Assembly (NCBI GenBank): GCA_002344135.1
Contig: DDTO01000001.1
Coordinates: forward strand, 66,410-130,409
Direction of reading: 5' to 3'
Source of the DNA: Chthonomonas sp. UBA2362
Lineage (GTDB): Bacteria > Armatimonadota > Fimbriimonadia > Fimbriimonadales > Fimbriimonadaceae
Length of the DNA stretch: 64,000 bases
The notes below the pieces were generated by a model. The model searched no databases. It saw only the letters and a program-made list of their open reading frames with translations, and was not told where the DNA came from. The translations under genes were made by a program, and so were the position numbers. Numbering within the stretch: position 1 is the stretch's first letter; the number at the start of each line of letters is the position of its first letter. Positions 55,174-62,423 of the stretch are shown here, piece by piece.

Positions 55174-55203
55174 ATTATAGTCGGGTTCGCTAGGACGTGT
55201 CAA
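55174..55203 (-). promoter_or_regulatory. consensus sigma-70 promoter of rpsL-rpsG
   Basis: On the minus strand TTGACA (55203-55198), an 18-nt spacer and TATAAT (55179-55174): both boxes match the consensus perfectly. It is the best promoter in the window and fits a ribosomal operon. Transcription should start near 55167. Confidence 0.9.
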
Positions 55204-55284
55204 GGGCGAACAGCCTGAGACGAGTCACGGTTGCGGTGTGACGGGTGTCACGCCTTGCTCAGCTTCCTAAGCGATCCTGTAAGC

Positions 55285-56493
55285 ATGTTGATTCAGACCC
55301 TCTCCCTGATGCTCGCCGTCCAATCGGCGCCGCCCGTCGCCTTCACGACCTCCGACAAGGCTGGCTTCCAGCTCTTTGTCGCCCAAGCAGACTCGGTCCT
55401 CCGCGAGCTCGGTTCAGCCCACGACCCGGTGTGGTCACCTGACGGAAGTTCGCTCGCTTACCTCCGGTGCAAGGGACCTAGGTCTGACGAACACACCTTG
55501 ATGGTCTGGACCCCGGGGAAGGGCGAGCCTCGCGCCGTCTACGAAACATCTTCGGAGCTCGCACCGGTGTGGTCATCGGATTCCAAGACCCTCCTGGTCG
55601 CTTTCGTTGTAAAGACCGCCCCTGAGGACGATGACTTCGGCATTTTCAAGGCGACGCTCGTCGACGTGGCCTCCGGCAAGAGCGCCGATCTCGGCGAGAT
55701 TTGCATCGACGAAGACACCACCCCGGTCGCTGTCCCCAACTCCCCGAACTTCCTCGTGAACCTCGGATCATGGGAGGACGAAGAGACGCCACACCTCTGG
55801 CTGGTCGATTCCGCCGGCAAGAAACTGAAGGATCTCGGTGAAGGCTACATGGCCGAGCCGTCACCCAACGGGAAGTACGCCGCTGTGCTCGACGGGTCGA
55901 AGGTGATCTCAATCGACCTGGCGACGGGCGCCCGACAGAAGCTCGCTCATTGCTGCGATTGTGAGAGTTCGTGGCCGAACTGGATGCCAGACTCCTCGGG
56001 AGTGCTCGTCTACGACGGGGCCGAAGAAGTGGTCGTGCTCGTGAGTCCTACCGGGACGGTGTTGAAGAAACTGCCGAAGGGATACGATTCCGCTGACCTT
56101 GACCCGACAGGCAGAATCGCCGTCTTGGGTGGCAATTCAAAAGCGTGTGTGTATGACCTTTCGGGCGGAAGACTGCTCGCCGAGGTCGGGGATTATTGCT
56201 ACTCGATCGGGTGGGCGGACGATGGGAAGCGCTACTTCTATGCGTCTGTCACCGAAGATGAGTCCGAAGATTACGAGACAAAGCTGAGAGCCTTCGATCT
56301 TGTCAAGGGACTGACGGCCTTTCCCGACAAGCCGATGGACATCGATTCCGACGGATTGCCAGAGATTTCCTCGAATGGCAAGTGGCTTATCTTCCCCGGC
56401 AAAGACAAGACCTCGATTTACGAGTGCGCGACTGGCAAATGGCGTGACCTGGCGAGCAAGTCTTACTTCGAGGTGGCCTTCTGTCCGAAGTAA
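55285..56493 (+). CDS. exported PD40/TolB-like beta-propeller protein
   Basis: A 402-residue protein with a short hydrophobic start (MLIQTLSLMLAVQSAPPVA). It contains PD40/WD40-type blades, HDPVWSPDGSSLAYLRC, LAPVWSSDSKTLLVAF, SSWPNWMPDSSGVLVYDG and IGWADDGKRYFYAS, typical of TolB-like propellers. The protein is Asp/Glu-rich. No start with a good ribosome site. Likely periplasmic; partner unknown. Confidence 0.65.
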   Translation: MLIQTLSLMLAVQSAPPVAFTTSDKAGFQLFVAQADSVLRELGSAHDPVWSPDGSSLAYLRCKGPRSDEHTLMVWTPGKGEPRAVYETSSELAPVWSSDSKTLLVAFVVKTAPEDDDFGIFKATLVDVASGKSADLGEICIDEDTTPVAVPNSPNFLVNLGSWEDEETPHLWLVDSAGKKLKDLGEGYMAEPSPNGKYAAVLDGSKVISIDLATGARQKLAHCCDCESSWPNWMPDSSGVLVYDGAEEVVVLVSPTGTVLKKLPKGYDSADLDPTGRIAVLGGNSKACVYDLSGGRLLAEVGDYCYSIGWADDGKRYFYASVTEDESEDYETKLRAFDLVKGLTAFPDKPMDIDSDGLPEISSNGKWLIFPGKDKTSIYECATGKWRDLASKSYFEVAFCPK

Positions 56494-56516
56494 CCACCTC
56501 ATGGCAGAACAGGCGG

Positions 56517-56522
56517 TAAAGT
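56517..56522 (+). promoter_or_regulatory. TANNNT box, leaderless start of the PagL-like gene
   Basis: TAAAGT (within GGTAAAGT) ends 7 nt before GTG 56530. Confidence 0.55.
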
Positions 56523-56529
56523 AGCGCCC

Positions 56530-57084
56530 GTGCTCCACGGACTCGGACTCGCCTTTGCCGCCCTCGCTGCACCTCTCCCCCAGGACCGACCCGGAAACTG
56601 GATGGTCTGGGGGTTCTATGGCCAGTCGTGGTTCATCCTCGGTTCGGAGGATCTCCGCCGCGGCGGCGGTTTGGCCGTGCAGTGGATCCGACCCGAGCCA
56701 CGATTCACCTTCCGACGCAACCGCGGCAGCCTCGTCCTCGAAGCCAACTACACCCGCACCGAGGGCGGAGACAAGTTCGAATTCGAGGCCGACAAGACGC
56801 ACGCCATGGGCGTGGCGGCCCTTGCCCGTTACGAGTTCCGCAACGAGCGAGGGCCCCACTTCTATGTCGAGGGCGGCTGGGGCGTCCAATGGGCCGACCG
56901 AATCACGATCGACCTCCCAAGCCACTTCAACTCCACACCCATCCTCGGCGCAGGATTCATCATCCCGACCGGAAAAACCGAGGTGTACGTCGGAGGACGA
57001 TGGATTCACGTGTCGAACGGTGGCACCAAGGGCAACAACCCCGGTCAGAACCAACTCTTCTTCATGGTCGGCATTCGCTTCTGA
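56530..57084 (+). CDS. PagL-like lipid A 3-O-deacylase
   Basis: A 184-residue beta-rich outer-membrane-type protein. The C-terminal GGRWIHVSNGGTKGNNPGQN fits the conserved His-Ser-Asn region of acyloxyacyl hydrolases (PagL), and FYVEGGWGVQWADR fits the central barrel. PagL removes an acyl chain from lipid A. The start is GTG 56530 with TAAAGT exactly 7 nt upstream, a leaderless start. It supports a lipopolysaccharide-bearing outer membrane. Confidence 0.72.
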   Translation: MLHGLGLAFAALAAPLPQDRPGNWMVWGFYGQSWFILGSEDLRRGGGLAVQWIRPEPRFTFRRNRGSLVLEANYTRTEGGDKFEFEADKTHAMGVAALARYEFRNERGPHFYVEGGWGVQWADRITIDLPSHFNSTPILGAGFIIPTGKTEVYVGGRWIHVSNGGTKGNNPGQNQLFFMVGIRF

Positions 57085-57114
57085 CACCGATCTCGTAGAC
57101 CTTGGTATAACCCG

Positions 57115-57891
57115 ATGCGCATGCCCTCGACGATTCTCTTGCGCGTGTGGCGCCAAGCCGCCTCGGACACCGAGCCTTACTGGGACGAGTTCGAGATTCC
57201 CTACCGTCCCAATCTGAACGTCATCTCCGCGCTCATGGAGATCCGCAAGAACCCGGTCACCCGAGACGGCCGGACAGTGGAGCCCCCGACTTGGGATGCG
57301 GCCTGCCTCGAAGAAGTCTGCGGCTCGTGCACGATGAACGTGAACAGTCGCGTGCGCCAAGCCTGCTCAGCCCTGATAGAAGACGTCGCCCACGAGCGAG
57401 GAGAGGTACTCGAAGTCGTGCTAGAGCCCATGCGCAAGTATCCGCTGGTGCGCGACCTCCAGGTCGACCGAAGCCGAATGTTCGAAAACCTGATCAAGAT
57501 CAAGGCCTGGGTACCCATCGACGGCACCTACGATCTAGGCATGGCTCAGCCGCAGGACGACCACATCCGGCAATTGCGGTACGCGTTGAGCCGCTGCATG
57601 ACCTGCGGCTGCTGCACGGAGGCCTGCCCGCAAGTAAACGACAATTCGCCCTTCGTCGGGCCGGCCGCGGTCGCGCAGGGGTTGCTGTTCAACCTCCATC
57701 CGGTTGGCAAGGGCCTCGCTGAGGATCGCCTAGAGTTCCTCTCCAGCGAAGAGGGTATCACCGGCTGCGGAAACGCCCAGAACTGCGTCAAGGTGTGCCC
57801 GAAGGGCGTCCCCCTCACCCAGGCGATTGCCCAGGTCAACCGCGACACGACGGTTTTCAAGCTCCGCAAGTGGATGGGCCTGACCGGCTGA
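57115..57891 (+). CDS. sdhB: succinate dehydrogenase/fumarate reductase iron-sulfur subunit
   Basis: A 258-residue SdhB. The [2Fe-2S] domain shows DAACLEEVCGSCTMNVNSRV and the last Cys in RQACSALIED; the C-terminal [4Fe-4S]/[3Fe-4S] domain shows CMTCGCCTEACPQ and CGNAQNCVKVCPKG. It transfers electrons from the flavoprotein to quinone in complex II. sdhA and sdhC are not adjacent, so this copy is separated from its partners. TATAAC lies 3 nt before the first ATG and 9 nt before a second one. Confidence 0.93.
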   Translation: MRMPSTILLRVWRQAASDTEPYWDEFEIPYRPNLNVISALMEIRKNPVTRDGRTVEPPTWDAACLEEVCGSCTMNVNSRVRQACSALIEDVAHERGEVLEVVLEPMRKYPLVRDLQVDRSRMFENLIKIKAWVPIDGTYDLGMAQPQDDHIRQLRYALSRCMTCGCCTEACPQVNDNSPFVGPAAVAQGLLFNLHPVGKGLAEDRLEFLSSEEGITGCGNAQNCVKVCPKGVPLTQAIAQVNRDTTVFKLRKWMGLTG

Positions 57892-58115
57892 AGAGATTTC
57901 GCTTCGCGTAGACGCCTTGTCGGTCCGCCCCCCGAATCAAAGCGCTCCCCGACTCGCCGAGGCAGGCGGTGTGTGGAGTACGCCAGCTCGACAGCGCCTG
58001 GTTCCTGCCTCGAACAGCGCCCGACGCGATGGCCTCGCGGATTGAAGCCCGGGGTCGCCGGCCCAGTAAATTGTCAATAGGTGCCGTACCACGCTCGCTA
58101 CCGCAAAAATTCCTA

Positions 58116-58121
58116 TATACT
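58116..58121 (+). promoter_or_regulatory. possible -10 box before the haloperoxidase gene
   Basis: TATACT 65 nt ahead of the gene's ATG; no matching -35 is visible. The 295-nt gap 57892-58186 otherwise shows no gene or clear hairpin. Confidence 0.25.
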
Positions 58122-58186
58122 GCAGTTTGATCGATTGCTAATATGCTTGCTCGGCGGGAGCCGATTGAGCGAAGGAGATTGGACTA

Positions 58187-59512
58187 ATGAACTCGATTCG
58201 ATTGACTTGGTTGGCAGGTGCTTGCGTCGTTTCCTTGCTCGCCGTGTCTCCGGCACGGGCCGACGAGGTGATTTTTTGGAACCAGCAGGCTCTGCAGGCG
58301 ATCCGGAACACCTCGATGAATCCTCCCATGGCGTCTCGCGCCCTCGCCATCGCCCACGCGGCGATGTACGACGCGGTGAACGCCATCGAGGGGACGCACC
58401 GCCCTTACCTCTACCAAAACTCGGCGGACCCCAGTTGCTCGAAGGAGGCCGCCGTGGCGCAGGCCGCCTATACGACGCTGTCTACCCTCTTTCCGACCCA
58501 GGCGGTGAACTTGCAGACGCAGCTGGCCGCGCGGCTCGCTCTGATACCGGACGGCGCACCGAAGACCTTGGGCATCGGCCTCGGGCAGACCGTCGGCGAC
58601 GGCATGCTCGCCGCCCGAACCGGCGACGGCTCGGCTTTTAATCCGGGACCCTATACCGGTGGCAACAACATCGGCCAGTGGCGGCCCACCCCTCCCGGCT
58701 TTGCGAACGGGCTTCTTCCGGCTTGGGGCCAAGTGACGCCGTTCGCCCTGACCAGCGGCTCGCAGTTCCGACAAGGGCCGCCGCCTGCGATCAATAGCGC
58801 CGCCTATACGGCGGACTACAACGAAGTGAAAGAACTCGGGTCGGCGACGAGTGCCACTCGCACGGCCGATCAGACGAACATCGCCCGCTTCTGGGCCGAC
58901 GGCGGCGGCACCTCGACCCCGCCGGGGCACTGGAACCGGATCGCGCAGGACGTGGGGCTCGCGCAAAACAACAGCCTCCACGATAATGCGCGGATGTTCG
59001 CCTTGCTCAACTTCGCCACGGCGGACAGCGGGATCGCCTGCTGGGACATGAAGTACCTCTACGAATATTGGCGGCCGGTAACCGGTATCCGAGAGGGCGA
59101 TAACGACGGTAACCCCGACACCGTGGGTGATGCCGCCTGGACACCCCTGATCGGGACACCGCCCTTCCCGTCGTACACGAGCGGCCACTCCACGTTCAGC
59201 GGGTCGGCGGCGTTCGTCCTTGCCCGCTTCTTTGGGACCGACGCCATCTCGTTCACGTCGAGCGCCGAGGGCTTCGTCGTTCCCGACCGGAACTTCACTT
59301 CGTTCAGCCAGGCCGCACAAGAAGCCATGAATAGTCGGATGTATGGCGGCATTCACTGGCGGGTCGACAACGAGGTCGGGCTCGCGATGGGCCTCGACAT
59401 CGGCGACTACGTGTACGACAACTACCTCGGTGTGGTGCCGGAGCCGGCGTCGCTCGCCGTGTTCAGCCTGGGACTTCTGCCCTTGCTCCGTCGCCGACGG
59501 CGCTCCCGTTAG
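58187..59512 (+). CDS. vanadium-dependent haloperoxidase/PAP2-like protein with PEP-CTERM tail
   Basis: A 441-residue exported protein: signal peptide (MNSIRLTWLAGACVVSLL), a vanadium-haloperoxidase/PAP2 core with KYLYEYWRPVTGIR, the vanadate-binding FPSYTSGHSTFSGSAAF and MYGGIHWRVDNEVG, and a C-terminal sorting signal VVPEPASLAVFSLGLLPLL then RRRRRSR. All three core vanadate-ligand motifs seem present, suggesting a bromo/chloroperoxidase or a phosphatase. AAGGAG precedes the ATG with 8 nt spacing. Likely surface-localised. Confidence 0.88.
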   Translation: MNSIRLTWLAGACVVSLLAVSPARADEVIFWNQQALQAIRNTSMNPPMASRALAIAHAAMYDAVNAIEGTHRPYLYQNSADPSCSKEAAVAQAAYTTLSTLFPTQAVNLQTQLAARLALIPDGAPKTLGIGLGQTVGDGMLAARTGDGSAFNPGPYTGGNNIGQWRPTPPGFANGLLPAWGQVTPFALTSGSQFRQGPPPAINSAAYTADYNEVKELGSATSATRTADQTNIARFWADGGGTSTPPGHWNRIAQDVGLAQNNSLHDNARMFALLNFATADSGIACWDMKYLYEYWRPVTGIREGDNDGNPDTVGDAAWTPLIGTPPFPSYTSGHSTFSGSAAFVLARFFGTDAISFTSSAEGFVVPDRNFTSFSQAAQEAMNSRMYGGIHWRVDNEVGLAMGLDIGDYVYDNYLGVVPEPASLAVFSLGLLPLLRRRRRSR

Positions 59513-59526
59513 CGGCTCTGTCTCGG

Positions 59527-59532
59527 TAACAT
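59527..59532 (+). promoter_or_regulatory. TANNNT box, leaderless start of the SDR gene
   Basis: TAACAT (within GGTAACAT) ends 6 nt before ATG 59539. Confidence 0.55.
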
Positions 59533-59538
59533 CGCCCG

Positions 59539-60255
59539 ATGAGTGATCGACTCGTCGGGCGAGTTGCGTTTGTGACGGGGGCGGGTAGCGGAATCGGCGC
59601 GGCGATTGCTCGGTCGCTGTCCTCCGATGGCGCGAACCTCGTACTACTTGGTCGCCGCCGCGCCACCCTGGACGAGACCGCCCGGCAGCTCGGGGGTGCC
59701 TCCGTTTCGATCGAGTGCGATGTCCGATCTTCTGAGTCGGTGGACCGGGCCTTACGCCAGGGGCTCGATCGTTTCGAGCGCATCGATATGCTCGTCAACA
59801 ACGCCGGCATCTTCGGGCCCGAGCCGTTCGAGGAGACCACGCCCGACATTTGGGACGACGTGATCACGACCAACCTCTCGGGAGCGTACCTGTGGAGTCA
59901 CGCCGCTTGGCCCCATCTCCGGGAGACGCAGGGCCAGATCGTCAACGTCAGTTCGATTGCCGGCACGAGGGGCTTTCGCGGTTGCTCGGCCTACTGCGCC
60001 TCGAAGTTCGGACTGAACGGCCTTTCGGAAGTGCTTGCCCTGGAGGGAGAACCGCTGGGGATTCGTGTTTTCTCGGTGTGCCCCGGCTCGGTGGATACTC
60101 CCCTATGGCACCCGCATTCGACGGAGCCCGAGCGAGACCGGATGATGGACGTCGAGACGATCGCCAGCCTCGTCCTTTGGCTCGTCACCTCGGATCGGGG
60201 GGTCGCCGTTCAGCCGGTGGTTATCACGAACTTCCGCGATCCCTTCGAACGCTAG
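59539..60255 (+). CDS. short-chain dehydrogenase/reductase
   Basis: A 238-residue classical SDR: cofactor motif VTGAGSGIGAAIAR, LVNNAGIFGPEP, catalytic Ser in VNVSSIAGT and Tyr/Lys in SAYCASKFG. Arg residues after strand 2 (LLGRRRATL) suggest NADP preference. Substrate unknown. TAACAT lies exactly 6 nt before the ATG. Its stop overlaps that of the convergent cyclase-TIR gene by 4 nt. Confidence 0.92.
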   Translation: MSDRLVGRVAFVTGAGSGIGAAIARSLSSDGANLVLLGRRRATLDETARQLGGASVSIECDVRSSESVDRALRQGLDRFERIDMLVNNAGIFGPEPFEETTPDIWDDVITTNLSGAYLWSHAAWPHLRETQGQIVNVSSIAGTRGFRGCSAYCASKFGLNGLSEVLALEGEPLGIRVFSVCPGSVDTPLWHPHSTEPERDRMMDVETIASLVLWLVTSDRGVAVQPVVITNFRDPFER

Positions 60256-62240
60256 TCGGGCTCGTGGTGTTCGAGGTGCTCCTTCAAGTAAGTGGCGTAG
60301 AGCCCGCACCTGAACTCGGCGACCGAGCGATGGGATCCCCTCAGCACGCCTCCGGCCCGGAGTCGGAAAAAGGCTTCGTCGGTACGCAGTGGCTGCCCTA
60401 GCGCGAAATCGCGAACGTCTCGCATGAGTTCGGGATCGCGGGAGAGGGCAACGAGGATGCGTCGGAGATGGTCGCCAAAGGGCCCCTCATCGAGAGGCGC
60501 CTTGGCCTCGAGTTCGGTAAGAGACGATCCGCGCCGCACCATCTCATCGAGGCCGAGGCGCGTGAGGTAAGGTTGCCCGCCGAGCAGCGCATGAAAACGG
60601 CCGAGTTCCTCCGCGCTCGCCAGCGGGGACTTATAGCGGTTGTTGAGTTCGGCGACCTGCGAAAGGTCGAAATCGGCCAGTTCCAGCCGTGTTCCAACGT
60701 TGAAAGGCGACTGGTTGAGGTCGTTGATGAAGAGGTGAGCTTCTCGGGCGTAGGCAAGAGCGACCGTCAGCTTTTCCAGCGATCCCGCACGCACGGCCCG
60801 GCTGTTGTGCCAAGTGCGGAGCATGCTGAAGAAGTCCTGACTGTGGGGGATTCTGAACAGCCGGTCGACCTCGTCGAGCGCCCAAATCACCTGTCCCTCG
60901 GTCTGCTTGAGAATTTGGTTGAAGATGAACCTCTCGAAGTTGGTGTTCGCTCCGAGGACTTCCCTCCAGTGTTCGGTCGGATCGACGTCGAGCCCGAGCT
61001 GCTCGACGAACTCGAAGGCCAAGGCAAGGTAAAGCTTCACGTCGCTTTCGATCTGGCTTTTGCTGAGGGCTTGGAGATCGGTCCAGACGACCTGGGCGCC
61101 GGCTTCCCTCGCTTCACGCAGTGCTCGGGTGATCAACGACGTCTTTCCGATCTGGCGCGCACCCTTCACCAAGACGATGCCGTCCCGCTCCAGCAGTGAC
61201 TGTTTGAATTCGAAATCGGTGGGGCGGATGACGTAGTAGGGCGAGTCCTGCGGCATTGCGCCCCCGACTCGTTCGAGCGGCGTGTCGGGCTCCCGGTATG
61301 ACCTCACCAACTCCTGGATCAGACGGTCGTCGTCTTCGGGGCCCTTCCATACCGCGAAAGGCTGGCTCCTCAGAAGGGCGGTGAGCACACCACTCACGGG
61401 CTCTTCGTTGCCGATTCGAACGGGAAGGACGCGAGGCCTACCCGTTTTGGACTCCTGGTCGACGGCCGTGCGAAGCTCGAACTCGACCATCTCGCTCACG
61501 GCCGCATGGTCGCTCAGCAGGACGATCACCGCCTCGGCTGATCGGATCTCCGGCTCGATCGTCTTGGCCCACTTGGGGCCGATGAAATCCCGATTTGCGA
61601 ATACGGCAAAACCGAACTCCGGCAGACGGCCCTCGAGCAGTTCGAGGACGTACTCATCCGGTTGCGTGCGTCGACGATAGATGATGGCGAGTTTTCCGGA
61701 CGCGCTCTCTGAAGGCAGCGAGGCGACGATGCCATAGAGGCGCAGCCGGTCGCCATGCTTAATTTCGAAGTCGCCTAGCTCGACCAGGCGATCCTTCCAG
61801 GCCTTGAACGCCCTGAGATTCTCGGCGAAGAACTCGGTCATCACGATCCGCGAACCGTCGGCGCAGGACATCGCACGCTGGGCCCTCTCGATTCCCTGTC
61901 CAGTGACGTTAACCTTGCCGTTGACGTCAAGGCGTCGGGTCACATAACCGCTGTTCAGGCCGATCCTCAGCCGAACGGTCGCGGGGTCGGCGACCAGCGC
62001 TTGGAGATGGAGCGCAGCCTCCAAGGCATCGGTGGGCTCTCCGAAGAACACGAGCGATACTCCGTCGCCGCTATCCAGCTTGAGGCATTGACCCTCGGAC
62101 TGACGCCTCACCGCCTCACAGGCCTCTACAGCCTCGAGGAGTTCCTGGTCGAGGATGACCTTCTCTTCGATCGATAGCTTCGAATACCCGATCCGGTCGG
62201 TCATCAGGACGTGGGCGGTTTCGGTCACCGGTCGAATCAT
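60252..62240 (-). CDS. class III nucleotide cyclase - TIR - AAA-like ATPase fusion
   Basis: About 662 residues in three modules. Residues 8-170: class III adenylate/guanylate cyclase domain with both metal Asp (D15 in VLMTDRIGYSKL, D59 in LDSGDG, 44 apart as in active enzymes), K54 and D105 at the purine-selecting positions, and the subfamily motif EIKHGDRL. Residues 184-280: TIR domain (LAIIYRRRTQPDEY, IRSAEAVIVLLSDHA, catalytic-type Glu at E255 in MVEFEL). Residues 330-600: AAA-like P-loop ATPase with Walker A GARQIGKTSL (G360-K366) and Walker B VIWALDEVDRL (D456, E457). A stress or defence signalling role is inferred. Start at ATG 62240; longer reading is antisense to another gene. Confidence 0.75.
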   Translation of the reverse strand: MIRPVTETAHVLMTDRIGYSKLSIEEKVILDQELLEAVEACEAVRRQSEGQCLKLDSGDGVSLVFFGEPTDALEAALHLQALVADPATVRLRIGLNSGYVTRRLDVNGKVNVTGQGIERAQRAMSCADGSRIVMTEFFAENLRAFKAWKDRLVELGDFEIKHGDRLRLYGIVASLPSESASGKLAIIYRRRTQPDEYVLELLEGRLPEFGFAVFANRDFIGPKWAKTIEPEIRSAEAVIVLLSDHAAVSEMVEFELRTAVDQESKTGRPRVLPVRIGNEEPVSGVLTALLRSQPFAVWKGPEDDDRLIQELVRSYREPDTPLERVGGAMPQDSPYYVIRPTDFEFKQSLLERDGIVLVKGARQIGKTSLITRALREAREAGAQVVWTDLQALSKSQIESDVKLYLALAFEFVEQLGLDVDPTEHWREVLGANTNFERFIFNQILKQTEGQVIWALDEVDRLFRIPHSQDFFSMLRTWHNSRAVRAGSLEKLTVALAYAREAHLFINDLNQSPFNVGTRLELADFDLSQVAELNNRYKSPLASAEELGRFHALLGGQPYLTRLGLDEMVRRGSSLTELEAKAPLDEGPFGDHLRRILVALSRDPELMRDVRDFALGQPLRTDEAFFRLRAGGVLRGSHRSVAEFRCGLYATYLKEHLEHHEPD

Positions 62241-62423
62241 GGTAGTTGCTCGTATCGGAAGTCTTCCGAAGGTTACCCAGGCTGAACGTGCACTGCCGTT
62301 GACCGCCGTGGACGATAGAAATCCGGGTGTGGGACGCATGGACGGCGATCTCGTCCACACCGCTGTCCACGCCCCTGCCGAAAAATCCTCACACGCCGGC
62401 AAAACCGGCTTGGAGTAACCAAA

